64,000 nucleotides of DNA from JAKAVN01 sp963734845. Its GTDB lineage: Bacteria; Desulfobacterota; Binatia; Binatales; Binataceae. The notes beneath the pieces were generated by a model. The model saw only the letters and a program-made list of their open reading frames with translations, was not told the DNA's origin and ran no database searches. The position numbers and the translations under genes are program-made. The stretch covers positions 116,016 through 180,015 of the forward strand of contig CAVTIS010000016.1 in NCBI GenBank assembly GCA_963734845.1, written 5' to 3'. Positions 26,901 to 34,327 of this stretch are shown in pieces; the first letter of the stretch is position 1, and every line of letters starts with the position of its first letter.

Positions 26901-27107
26901 GGGGTGGCGGTCGTGGGCGGACTGTTTTTCTCGCAATTGCTCACGCTGTACATCACGCCCGTCATCTATACTTACATGGAGTCCTTCCACGACTGGGTCA
27001 CCAGACGGCGCGGGCTTCAGACGGCACCTGCCGAAGCCGGGTCACGCATTCTCGGCGACGGCAAGCGGACCGAAGAAGAACCTCCGCGCCGTCGCGCCGT
27101 GTCATAG
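23943..27107 (+). CDS. RND multidrug efflux pump, HAE1/MdtB-type inner-membrane permease
   Basis: 1054 residues from GTG 23943, which overlaps the adaptor stop. The start is fixed by the standard N-terminus (NLAEGFIRRPVMTTLISLAI). There are twelve predicted membrane helices and two large periplasmic loops (~35-330 and ~555-860). Proton-relay residues are present: Asp401-Asp402 in TM4 (VVDDAIVMLEN) and Lys922 in TM10 (LVKKNAIMMIDFA). It exports drugs, detergents or solvents by proton antiport as a trimer with the adaptor upstream. The RNA after the stop (27108-27149) has no clear terminator. Confidence 0.94.
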   Translation: MNLAEGFIRRPVMTTLISLAIIFFGLMAYRMLPVSDLPNVDFPTILVNASLPGASPETMASSIATPLERQFSTIAGLDQMSSTSMQGQTSITLEFALDRNIDAAAQDVQAAITAALSRLPQGMPSPPSYAKVNPADKPVLYLGLSSPTLPLSQVDEYAETYLAERISMISGVAQVVVYGSQKYAVRIQIDPQALASRGIGIDEVAQAIQSANVNLPTGTLYGSHEAVTVHANGQLTNAAAYRPIIVAYKNGAPVRLEEVGRVLDSVENDKVAGWVGDQRAVVLAIQRQPGTNTVEVVNAIDRILPSFRDQLPASVKITNLYSRADSIQASVADVQFTLLLTVFLVVMVIFLFLRNISATVIPSAALPMSIIGTFAVMWTLGYTVDNLSLLAITLSVGFVVDDAIVMLENIVRHMEMGKGVMEAALDGSREIAFTILSMTFSLAAVFIPVLFLGGIMGRLLHEFAVTIAASILVSGFVSLSLTPMLCSRFLRPPASARHGRLYQTTERAFDWLLDAYRRSLAVVMTYRRATLALALGLLAATFYLLAVIPKGFLPSEDQGQILMFTKAAQGISYDAMVKHQEAIADIIRRDPNVTTYFSSAGATGFSGGGNTGILFAHLKPLGERKLSVDQVMDELRPKLATVPGIIAFLQNPPPIQIGAKFTEATYQLTLQSPNSDELYKYAQILERKMQSTRELTDVTSDLQISNPQVNVVIDRDKAHTLGISAGSIEDALDSAYGERQISTIYAPNDEYQVILEVEPQYMANPATLALLYVRAQGGKLVPLDTIARLQRTLGPLAINHSGQLTAVTISFNVAPGVSLGKALDDVTRLANDTVPATVSTAFQGTAEEFQSSMRNLGILLVMAILVIYIVLGVLYESFIHPVTILSGLPAAGFGALLTLMIFHMELDLLAFVGIIMLVGLVKKNAIMMIDFALDTQRTEGKSPAEAIFEGSIIRFRPIMMTTMSALMGTLPIALGMGAGADSRRPLGVAVVGGLFFSQLLTLYITPVIYTYMESFHDWVTRRRGLQTAPAEAGSRILGDGKRTEEEPPRRRAVS

Positions 27108-27149
27108 CGTCCGCCGACGAGCTTGCGGCCCCTCCCCCAGGCTATGGGC

Positions 27150-27185
27150 GCTCTTTTCTGCGGCGCGCAAGTGCGCGATAAGTAA
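27150..27185. promoter_or_regulatory. 36-bp shared upstream element, copy 1
   Basis: This stretch (GCTCTTTT-C-TGC...GATAAGTAA) is repeated with three differences at 27831-27866. It contains CGCGC-AAGT-GCGCG, a small inverted repeat. It lies 39 bp before the ATG of the CMD-family gene, where an operator or promoter would be expected. Confidence 0.7.
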
Positions 27186-27223
27186 CAGTGGGGCGCAACG
27201 ATTTCCCTCAAACGGAGGACCCG

Positions 27224-27766
27224 ATGGCACGGCTCAGTTCGATCCCATTCGAAAAAGTTGATCCGGAGCTTCAGACGGTCATGCACGAGTATGACGTCGA
27301 GCTCGGCGGCTCCGGGTTCGTCCAGGTGCTGGCTCACGCACCCGAGGTCTTCAAAGACTTCATCAAATTCTACTTTCCCCTGGTCAGCACCACGCGCGGG
27401 TCGGTCAATATGAAGTTGACCGAGCTCGCCCGGCTCAAGGTGGCGGAAAAAAATGAGTGCGCCTTGTGAATGGGCGCCCGGTTTGCCTTGGCAAGGCAAC
27501 AAGGACTGACTGAGGAACTGGTCGCGGAACTGCCTCATTTCGAAAGCAGCCGAAAACTGACGGGCCAGGAAAAAGCGGCGATTCGTTTTGCCGAAATACT
27601 CGCGGGCGATCATCGGCAGGCGTCGCAGCAAACCTTCGATGTTTTGCGCGAGCATTTTACCGAAGGCGAGATCGTGGACCTGGGCTTCAGGATAGTGACC
27701 TTCGTCGGCTACGGCCGTTTGATTCATGCCCTGGGTCTGGAGATCGGCAAGACCTGTCCGCTTTGA
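27224..27766 (+). CDS. AhpD/carboxymuconolactone-decarboxylase-family protein with in-frame TGA (probable selenoprotein)
   Basis: The frame runs 180 residues from ATG 27224 (GGAGG 5 nt upstream) if the TGA at 27467-27469 is read through. The family's redox helix normally has CxxC after a Leu/Val-Ala-x-x-N-x stretch. Here it is LKVAEKNECAL-TGA-MGARFALARQQGL, i.e. Cys79-Ala-Leu-TGA82, so the TGA is exactly at the second Cys. The downstream half (LTEELVAELPHFESS, LTGQEKAAIRFAEILAGD) continues the fold without change. A stem-loop with the properties of a bacterial SECIS follows at 27483-27499. CMD/AhpD-like selenoproteins with CxxU are known, so selenocysteine at 82 is the best reading. Alternatives are a nonsense-disrupted pseudogene, a sequencing error, or TGA-ATG reinitiation giving two peptides. 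It would act as a thiol/selenol peroxidase-like or decarboxylase-like enzyme; substrate unknown. Confidence 0.75.
27483..27499 (+). promoter_or_regulatory. Candidate bacterial SECIS hairpin
   Basis: TTGCCTT-GGC-AAGGCAA forms a perfect 7-bp stem with a 3-nt loop starting GG. The loop begins 21 nt after the last base of the in-frame TGA. Known bacterial SECIS elements have a G among the first two loop bases and a loop about 16-37 nt after UGA, so both conditions are met. SelB would bind here to deliver Sec-tRNA. Confidence 0.65.
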
Positions 27767-27807
27767 CCAGACCTGTCCGCTTTGACCAGAGCTGCCCGCT
27801 GTGAGAC
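27751..27807. repeat. 19-bp tandem repeat at the CMD gene end
   Basis: GACCTGTCCGCTTTGACCA occurs perfectly at 27751-27769 and 27770-27788, with a degenerate third copy at 27789-27807. The first copy contains the stop codon (CTT TGA) of the CMD-family gene. It is probably a recent slippage duplication of the 3' end. Confidence 0.85.
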
Positions 27808-27830
27808 GGCCCGCGGCGTGCGCCGGCCAT

Positions 27831-27866
27831 GCTCTTTTTTGCCGCGCGCAAGTGCGCGATAAATAA
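27831..27866. promoter_or_regulatory. 36-bp shared upstream element, copy 2
   Basis: This copy of the 27150-27185 element (33 of 36 bases identical) lies 35 bp before the ATG of the aldehyde dehydrogenase. Its place relative to the start codon matches that of copy 1, which argues for a shared promoter or operator rather than a chance repeat. Confidence 0.7.
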
Positions 27867-27901
27867 TTGCGGCCACGTACTCGCGGCGGGAGGCTCTTGC
27901 C

Positions 27902-29347
27902 ATGGCGGTTCCGGCATATCGGCTCTTCATCGACGGCCAATCCGTCGATACCTCCGACCATTACGAACTGCACTATCCATTCAACGGCGAAGTGGTCGGC
28001 ACGGTGGCGCGCGCCAGCGAGCACGAAACTGACGCGGCGATCGCGGGTGCGGCGCGCGCCTATGAAGAGACCCGCCGCCTTGGGCGCGCGCAACGCGCCG
28101 AAATTCTGAGCGCGATGAGCCGCGGAGTGGCCGAACGGCGCGGCGACTTCGAGCGCGCGATCACGCTCGGCACCGGCAAGCCGATCGATTACGCTCGCGC
28201 CGAGGTCGGCCGCACCGTCGGCGTCCTCGCGCTCGCCGCCGAGGAGGTCAAACGCTTCGGGCAAAGCGCCGAACCGATCGACTTCGAGGCCGCAAACAAG
28301 GGCTCGGTCGGAATCGTCGAGCGTTTCCCTATCGGCCCAATCTCCGCGATTGCGCCGTTCAACTTTCCGCTCAACCTGGTAACGCACAAGGTCGCCCCCG
28401 CCATCGCCACCGGCAACACGATGGTCGTTAAGCCGCCGCCGCAATGTCCCGGGCCGGCCGTGATGCTGGCCGAGTTGGCCGCCGAAGCGGGGCTGCCCAA
28501 GGGCGCGCTCAACGTCATCTCGGCCGACCCGCCGGTCGCCGAGCGTCTCGCCGTCGACAAACGGATCAAGATGGTGAGCTTCACCGGCAGCGCGAAGGTC
28601 GGATGGGCGCTGCGGGCGATGGCCGGGACCAAGCGCGTAGCGCTGGAGCTTGGCGGTAACGGCGGCCTGATCGTCGATGACGGCGCCGACCTCGAGTACG
28701 CGGCCATGCGCACAGCGCGCGGCGCGTTCGTGCACGCCGGCCAGGTCTGTCTCTCGGTCCAGCGCGTCTTCGTCCATCGCCATGTTTACTTCGCCTTCTT
28801 GAAGCATCTGGTCGACGCGACCGAACGGCTCGGCGTGGGCGATCCGATGGACGAGCGCACGGTGGTCGGTCCGTTGATCTCGAGCGCGGCGGCCGACCGC
28901 GTGATGGAATGGATCGGCGAGGCCAAGGCGGCCGGCGCCGGGATTCTCACCGGCGATCAACGCACAGGCAACGTGGTGACGCCAACCCTGGTCGAGCTAT
29001 CCGAACCGAAGCTCCATCGGCTACGCGTCTGGTGTGAGGAAATTTTCGGACCGGTCGCGACCGTCGAGCCGATCAACTCCTTCGCGGAGGGGATCGCGGC
29101 CACCAACGATTCGCCTTACGGCCTGCAGTCGGGAGTCTTCACCACCAACCTGGAGCATGCCTTCATGGCGTTTCGCGAGATCGAGGCGGGAGCGGTGATC
29201 GTTGGCGACACCGGAGTGTTCCGCGTCGACACCTATCCGTTCGGCGGGGTCAAGGGCTCGGGGCTCGGCCGCGAGGGCGTGCGCTGGGCGATGGAATCGA
29301 TGACCGAGCCGCGTATGCTGGTCCTGAGCCTTCGCGGCCACGCCTGA
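27902..29347 (+). CDS. NAD(P)+-dependent aldehyde dehydrogenase
   Basis: 481 residues with a strong GGGAGG 8 nt before the ATG. Active-site residues are in place: Asn154 (APFNFP), Glu249 (LELGGNG) and Cys283 (HAGQVCLSVQR); the Rossmann SFTGSAKVG segment is at ~226-234. It oxidises an aldehyde to the acid, or to the acyl-CoA if it belongs to the acylating group; the substrate is unknown. The gene shares an upstream element with the CMD-family gene and lies before two acyl-CoA dehydrogenases, so it may feed aldehydes into beta-oxidation-like breakdown. Confidence 0.93.
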   Translation: MAVPAYRLFIDGQSVDTSDHYELHYPFNGEVVGTVARASEHETDAAIAGAARAYEETRRLGRAQRAEILSAMSRGVAERRGDFERAITLGTGKPIDYARAEVGRTVGVLALAAEEVKRFGQSAEPIDFEAANKGSVGIVERFPIGPISAIAPFNFPLNLVTHKVAPAIATGNTMVVKPPPQCPGPAVMLAELAAEAGLPKGALNVISADPPVAERLAVDKRIKMVSFTGSAKVGWALRAMAGTKRVALELGGNGGLIVDDGADLEYAAMRTARGAFVHAGQVCLSVQRVFVHRHVYFAFLKHLVDATERLGVGDPMDERTVVGPLISSAAADRVMEWIGEAKAAGAGILTGDQRTGNVVTPTLVELSEPKLHRLRVWCEEIFGPVATVEPINSFAEGIAATNDSPYGLQSGVFTTNLEHAFMAFREIEAGAVIVGDTGVFRVDTYPFGGVKGSGLGREGVRWAMESMTEPRMLVLSLRGHA

Positions 29348-29565
29348 AGAGGCTGCGCGCGCGACGGAGTCTATTTGCGCCGGCGGCCGAATCCGTGCGC
29401 GGATCTCTCCGCAGCTTTGCAGAACATCTGGGCGCTCGCCGCATACGACCAAACCGGCGCCTGCTCACCGATGCACAAGAAGCTCGCGGGCTTGCACGCC
29501 GCCGATGCTGTCCCCGTTTGTCCATCACCGAATAGTCACGGTAAAGTCAAAGTCAGGGCACTTGC

Positions 29566-29593
29566 GGTCAAAAACGCGCGGTCAAAAACGCGC
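29566..29593. repeat. 14-bp perfect tandem repeat
   Basis: GGTCAAAAACGCGC occurs at 29566-29579 and 29580-29593, ending 30 bp before the acyl-CoA dehydrogenase start. It may be a pair of binding sites or a slippage duplication. Confidence 0.8.
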
Positions 29594-29623
29594 ATTGATT
29601 GCTGAGTTCCTAGGATAAACGCT

Positions 29624-30817
29624 ATGGATTTCAAGTTCAGCGCAGACGACGAAGCTTTTCGCACGGAGTTGAGGAGCTGGCTCGAAGCCAACCTGCCCCG
29701 CCGCGAACGAAGCGAGGACGCGGAAGAGCCCTTCTCCGAAGGAGGCGCGAGCCAATGGCAGCGCCGCCTCGCGTGGCACAAGAAAATGCACGGCGGCGGA
29801 TGGGTCGGCATCAGCTGGCCTAAAGAATACGGCGGGCGCGGCGCGACGCTCACCCAGCAGCTCGTCTACGGCGAGGAGATGAGCCGCGCACACGCACCCG
29901 CGCTGGTCAACCAGCTCGGCACGATGCTGGTCGGCCCGACGCTCATCCAGTGGGGCACCGAGGAACAGAAAAAGCGCTACGTGCCGAAGATCCTCTCGGC
30001 CGACGAGATCTGGTGCCAGGGCTACTCCGAGCCCAACTCCGGCTCTGACGTCGCCTCGCTGCAGACCCGCGCGGTCGAAGATGGCGACTACTTCGTCGTC
30101 AACGGTCAGAAAGTCTGGACCTCCGACGCTCATCACGCCGACATGTGCATCCTGCTCGTGCGCACCGATCCCGATGCGCCCAAGCACAAGGGCATCAGCT
30201 ACATCCTGGTGGACATGCACAGCCCCGGCGTCACGGTGCGCCCGCTGACGCAGATCACCGGTGAGCGCGGTTTCAACGAGGTCTTCTTCGAGGACGTGCG
30301 CGTACCGAAGAAAAATATCGTGGGTGAGAAGAACCATGGATGGCAGGTCGCAATCACGACGCTGATGTTCGAGCGCACCGGCGTCGGCGATCCCAACATG
30401 AACACCAACCAGGTGGTGGAACTCGCGCGTCTCGCGCGATCAATCCCGCGGGGCGGCGCGAGCGCATGGGACGACACCAGCGTGCGCCAGCGGATAGCGC
30501 AGTTCGCAGCCGAAGCGGCGGCGCTGAAATATACCGGCTATCGGCAGATCACGCGGCGGCTCAAGGGACGCCCGCCGGGGCCCGAGGGCTCGGTGATGAA
30601 ACTCGGCTCCAGTGAACTTCACCTCCGGATGGCCAAGTTCGCGATGGAGCTGCTGGGCCCATATAGCCAGTTCGAGCACAAGGCGCCTTTCGCGCTCGGC
30701 CACGGAGTGTGGAGCTACCGGATGCTCGGGGCGCGCGCCTACACGATCGCCGGCGGGACGAGCGAGATCCAGCACAACATCATCGGCGAGCGCGTGCTCG
30801 GCCTGCCCAAGGGCTGA
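29624..30817 (+). CDS. Acyl-CoA dehydrogenase (paralogue 2)
   Basis: 397 residues; AGGA lies 9 nt before the ATG. The key motifs match the family: EIWCQGYSEPNSGSD (~127-141), KVWTSDAHHADMCI, FFEDVRVPKKNIVG and NIIGERVLGLPKG at the C-terminus. It catalyses FAD-dependent alpha,beta-dehydrogenation of acyl-CoAs. The position of the MCAD Glu is Gly (IAGGT). It lies 72 bp before a similar gene on the same strand. Adjacent ACAD pairs often form mixed tetramers in steroid-type catabolism, which is a possibility here. It may share an operon with the aldehyde dehydrogenase, although 276 bp separate them. Confidence 0.93.
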   Translation: MDFKFSADDEAFRTELRSWLEANLPRRERSEDAEEPFSEGGASQWQRRLAWHKKMHGGGWVGISWPKEYGGRGATLTQQLVYGEEMSRAHAPALVNQLGTMLVGPTLIQWGTEEQKKRYVPKILSADEIWCQGYSEPNSGSDVASLQTRAVEDGDYFVVNGQKVWTSDAHHADMCILLVRTDPDAPKHKGISYILVDMHSPGVTVRPLTQITGERGFNEVFFEDVRVPKKNIVGEKNHGWQVAITTLMFERTGVGDPNMNTNQVVELARLARSIPRGGASAWDDTSVRQRIAQFAAEAAALKYTGYRQITRRLKGRPPGPEGSVMKLGSSELHLRMAKFAMELLGPYSQFEHKAPFALGHGVWSYRMLGARAYTIAGGTSEIQHNIIGERVLGLPKG

Positions 30818-30889
30818 GCGCGAACCCGGCTCGCGACCACAAAATCCAGAACGAGCCGATCACGGGAACGGGCGAGCACTGAAAACAAA

Positions 30890-32074
30890 ATGGACTTCAA
30901 GCTCAGCGCGGAGGACGAAGCGTTTCGCCAGGAACTTCGGTCGTGGCTCGACGCGAATCTGCCCGAGAGCGAGCGGCGCAACCGCTTCTCGCTCGAATTC
31001 ATGCACAGCGAGGCCGGCGAGGAATGGACGCGGCGCGTGGCGTGGCACAAGAAGATGCACGCCGCCGGATGGGTCGCGGTGCATTGGTCAAGGGAATGCG
31101 GCGGGCGCGGCGCGACCCTTACGCAGCAGATGATCTACCAGGAGGAACTCGAACGGGCGCGCGGCCCGGTGCTGGTTAACGGCCAGGGTATCGGGCTGGT
31201 CGGACCGACTTTGATGCTCTGGGGCACCGAGGAACAGCGCCGGCGCTACCTGCCGCCGATGCTCGCGGCGGAAGAAATTTGGTGCCAGGGCTACTCAGAA
31301 CCGGGCTCGGGATCAGACCTCGCCTCCCTGCAGACGCGCGCGGTCGAGGACGGCGACTACTTCGTCATCAACGGGCAGAAGGTCTGGACCTCCGACGCGC
31401 ATCACTCCGACATGTGCTTTCTGCTGGTGCGCACCGATCCCGACGCGCCCAAACACAAGGGCATCAGTTACGTCCTGGTCGACATGCACAGTCCCGGCAT
31501 CACGGTGCGCCCACTGACCCAGATGACCCGCGACACCGGCTTCAACGAAGTTTTCTTCGAGGACGTGCGCGTACCGAAGAAAAACGTGGTCGGAGAAAAG
31601 AACAACGGATGGCTGGTCGCGCTGACCTCGCTGATGTTCGAGCGGCGCTATCGGGGGCTCGACAACAACATCGGCGAGCTGGTCGAACTGGCGAAAACCG
31701 TGCGACGCGATGGCCACGCCGCATGGGAGGACGACGACGTTCGCCAGCAAATCGCGCAATTCGCCTGCGAGGTCAGCGCGCTCCGACTCTTGAACTTGCG
31801 CCAGCTCACGCGCCAACTCAAGGGACTGCCGCCGGGCCCCGAAAGCTCGATCGTCAAGGTCGTGACCACCGAGATAAATCTCGCCATCAACTCGTTCGCG
31901 ACTGAGCTGCTCGGCGCGTATAGCCAGATCGAACTCGACGCGCCGTTTGCGGTCGCGGAGGGCCGATGGCTCTATCGTATGCTGGCTTCGCGCGGACTGA
32001 CGATCGCGGCAGGCTCGAGCGAGATTCAGCGCAACATCATCGGCGAGCGCGTGTTGGGACTGCCGAAGGGATAG
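30890..32074 (+). CDS. Acyl-CoA dehydrogenase (paralogue 3)
   Basis: 394 residues, closely similar to the preceding gene (EEIWCQGYSEPGSGSD, KVWTSDAHHSDM, FFEDVRVPKKNVVG, NIIGERVLGLPKG). Differences cluster in the mid region (RRYRGLDNNIGELVELAKTV) and C-terminal helix bundle. The MCAD-type Glu is Ala (IAAGS). It probably arose by tandem duplication and then diverged in substrate or became a partner subunit. The gene converges on an aminopeptidase gene, 7 bp apart. Confidence 0.93.
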   Translation: MDFKLSAEDEAFRQELRSWLDANLPESERRNRFSLEFMHSEAGEEWTRRVAWHKKMHAAGWVAVHWSRECGGRGATLTQQMIYQEELERARGPVLVNGQGIGLVGPTLMLWGTEEQRRRYLPPMLAAEEIWCQGYSEPGSGSDLASLQTRAVEDGDYFVINGQKVWTSDAHHSDMCFLLVRTDPDAPKHKGISYVLVDMHSPGITVRPLTQMTRDTGFNEVFFEDVRVPKKNVVGEKNNGWLVALTSLMFERRYRGLDNNIGELVELAKTVRRDGHAAWEDDDVRQQIAQFACEVSALRLLNLRQLTRQLKGLPPGPESSIVKVVTTEINLAINSFATELLGAYSQIELDAPFAVAEGRWLYRMLASRGLTIAAGSSEIQRNIIGERVLGLPKG

Positions 32075-32081
32075 ATTTTCT

Positions 32082-33407
32082 TTACGGCGCGGTGAGCGCT
32101 TCGACTTCGTCGATGGTCTTGGGAATTGCGGCGGTCAGCACCTCGTGGCCAGCCGCGGTGACCAGGACGTCGTCTTCGATACGGATACCGACGCCGCGCA
32201 GGTGCTCGGGCGCACTCTCGTCGTCGGGCGAAATGTAGATCCCGGGCTCGACCGTCAACACCATCGAGGGCTCGAGCGCGCGCGAGCCTCCGTCGACGCG
32301 ATACAGCCCCACGTCATGCACGTCCATCCCGAGCCAATGGCTGGTGCGATGCATGTAGTAGCGGCGATAGGCCGCGGTGGCGAGCGCATCGTCGAGCGGG
32401 CCCTTGACCAAGCCGAGATCGATCATGCCTTCGACCAACACGCGCAGAGCGGCTTCGTGCACGTCGTCGAAGCGCTCGCCCGGCTTTATCGATTCGATTC
32501 CGCGCCGCTGCGCCTCGAGCACGACCGAGTAGAGCGCGCGCTGCGCGGGACTGAAGCGCGTGCCGACCGGAAAAGTGCGGGTCACGTCGGAGGCGTAAAA
32601 GTCGACCTCGCATCCCGCGTCGATCAGCAGTAAGTCGCCGCTTACCATCTTGCGGTCGTTGTGGATGTAATGGAGCGTGGCGGCGTTGGGGCCCGACGCG
32701 ACGATCGACGGATAACTTGGCCCGGCGGCGCCGCGCGAGCGAAACGTGTAGTCGACCAGTGCCTCGATCTCCCACTCCATCATGCCGCCCCGCGCCCGGC
32801 GCATCGCATCCTTATGCGCCTCGCATGAAATCGCAACCGCGCGGCGCATCGCGTCGAGTTCTTCGGGCCGCTTCTTGAGCCGCGCCTCATGGATCAGCTC
32901 GCGCGGGTCGAGCATCGCCACTGGTCCCGAGCCGGTCCGCGGCCGCATCGCCTGCGCCCCGCGTATCAACTCGAGCAGGCGCGAATTCATCCGCTCGTTG
33001 TTGCCTAGCGGGTAGTAGACGCGCTCGACGCCCGCGAGGTAGCGCGGCAGCACACGATCCAACTCGTCAATGACGTGAGCCTTGTCGGCACCATAATCGA
33101 GCATCGCGCCTTCTACCCCGGCGCGCCGCCCGGTCCAGGTCTCGCGCTCGCGGTCGCGCGGCCGCACGAACATCACGAACTCGCCGTCCTTGTGGCCCGG
33201 CGCAAACAGCGCCACCGACTCGGGTTCGGCAAATCCGGTCAGGTAGTAAAAATCACTGTCCTGCCGATAGATGAATTCGACGTCGTTGGAGCGGACCGCG
33301 ACCGGCGCGCTCGGCAAAATCGCCGCGGCAGCGCCGATCTCCGCCATGAAGCGCGCTCGCCGCTCCTTGAAAATCTCCGCCCGGCCGTTGGGACTCGCTG
33401 CGCTCAC
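32082..33407 (-). CDS. Xaa-Pro aminopeptidase (M24B)
   Basis: 441 residues from GTG 33407 (GGAG 8 nt upstream; a TTG at 33431 is an alternative). It has an N-terminal PepP-type domain (RQDSDFYYLTGFAEPES) and a pita-bread catalytic domain. Metal ligands are readable as LIDAGCE, YASDVTRTFPVG, TSHWLGMDVHD, TVEPGIYI and IRIEDDVLV, the full set for the dinuclear Mn site. It removes N-terminal residues before proline in the cytoplasm. The gene starts just after an SMP-30 gene on the same strand, so the two are likely co-transcribed. Confidence 0.92.
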   Translation of the reverse strand: MSAASPNGRAEIFKERRARFMAEIGAAAAILPSAPVAVRSNDVEFIYRQDSDFYYLTGFAEPESVALFAPGHKDGEFVMFVRPRDRERETWTGRRAGVEGAMLDYGADKAHVIDELDRVLPRYLAGVERVYYPLGNNERMNSRLLELIRGAQAMRPRTGSGPVAMLDPRELIHEARLKKRPEELDAMRRAVAISCEAHKDAMRRARGGMMEWEIEALVDYTFRSRGAAGPSYPSIVASGPNAATLHYIHNDRKMVSGDLLLIDAGCEVDFYASDVTRTFPVGTRFSPAQRALYSVVLEAQRRGIESIKPGERFDDVHEAALRVLVEGMIDLGLVKGPLDDALATAAYRRYYMHRTSHWLGMDVHDVGLYRVDGGSRALEPSMVLTVEPGIYISPDDESAPEHLRGVGIRIEDDVLVTAAGHEVLTAAIPKTIDEVEALTAP

Positions 33408-33434
33408 GCCGCAACTCCGCCTCTGCAACACCGC

Positions 33435-34277
33435 TTAAGGAAAACCAGCGCCGGCAACCTCGACTTCCGTGGTCTCGATACGCGAGTTGCGCTTGGCGCG
33501 GAGTACGTCGGGGTCGATCGACTCAGACGTGAGCAAAAAGAGCGTGCGGCGCGCGGGTCCGCCGAGCATGCACGCGATCGGCATCTGATCGCGCTTGATC
33601 CGCTCCGCCACCTGGCCGCCCTGCTTCACCCGTACAAGCTCATGCGTAAATGGCGACGCCACCCAGATCGCGCCTTCAGCGTCGAGCGCGATCCCGTCGG
33701 GCACCGCCTCGCCCAGCTCCGCCCATACGCGGCGGTTGCTCAATGCGCCGTCGGCGGCAATGTCGAAGGCGGTCAGCCGATGGCCCATCGTCTCGCCCAC
33801 CACCAACGTCTTGCCGTCGGCCGTAATCACGCTGCCGTTGGGAAACTGAAGGTCGCGCGCGGCCACGCGCGCTGTGCCGTTGGGCTCGACCATCACCAAC
33901 TCGGCCGGCTTCTGTGGCGCGCCTGCAATGATGTCGTAGCCGAAGTTGCCGACATAGGCGCGGCCGCGGCCGTCAACCACCATGTCGTTGCAGTGATACG
34001 ACGCTAGCGCGCTGAGGTCGGCGTGTAGCTTGAGTCCACCGGCCTCCTGGCGCAGCAGCTTGCGGTCGGTCATCGAAACCACCAGCATCCGCCCGTCCGG
34101 AAGCCACCCCAGCCCCGATGGCCACGCTGCGACTTCCGCAACCACCGTGTTGCGGCCCTGCAGATCGACCGCGTTCACCGTGTGCGCGTGCATGTCGGAG
34201 TAATAGAGCTTGTCGTCATGCCATCGCGGCCCTTCGCCGAAAGCCAGGTTGTCGAGCAAAGTTTTGAATTGTCTCAT
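33435..34277 (-). CDS. SMP-30/gluconolactonase/LRE-family protein
   Basis: A 280-residue six-bladed propeller. Family segments are FGEGPRWHDDKLYYSDM (metal Glu near 15), SYHCNDMVVDGRGRAYVGNFGYD (Asn) and VPDGIALDAEGAIWVA (Asp). These give the Glu/Asn/Asp metal site that hydrolyses lactones such as gluconolactone. A cytoplasmic lactonase acting on a catabolic intermediate is likely, but substrate is unknown. It sits between a CoA-transferase and the aminopeptidase in a minus-strand series. Confidence 0.88.
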   Translation of the reverse strand: MRQFKTLLDNLAFGEGPRWHDDKLYYSDMHAHTVNAVDLQGRNTVVAEVAAWPSGLGWLPDGRMLVVSMTDRKLLRQEAGGLKLHADLSALASYHCNDMVVDGRGRAYVGNFGYDIIAGAPQKPAELVMVEPNGTARVAARDLQFPNGSVITADGKTLVVGETMGHRLTAFDIAADGALSNRRVWAELGEAVPDGIALDAEGAIWVASPFTHELVRVKQGGQVAERIKRDQMPIACMLGGPARRTLFLLTSESIDPDVLRAKRNSRIETTEVEVAGAGFP

Positions 34278-34327
34278 GGCCCCTCCGCAGCGATTCGCGC
34301 GCGTCTCGCGTGTCTTTGTCGTAGTCG

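Noticed and set aside
27467..27472. TGA-ATG as stop-restart giving two separate genes
   Set aside because: The break falls inside the conserved redox helix of a single domain and the ATG lacks its own ribosome site; kept only as an alternative to selenocysteine.
27017..28960. 647-residue frame on the minus strand
   Set aside because: Antisense shadow of the RND pump end, CMD-like and aldehyde dehydrogenase genes; His/Arg/Asp-rich without domains.
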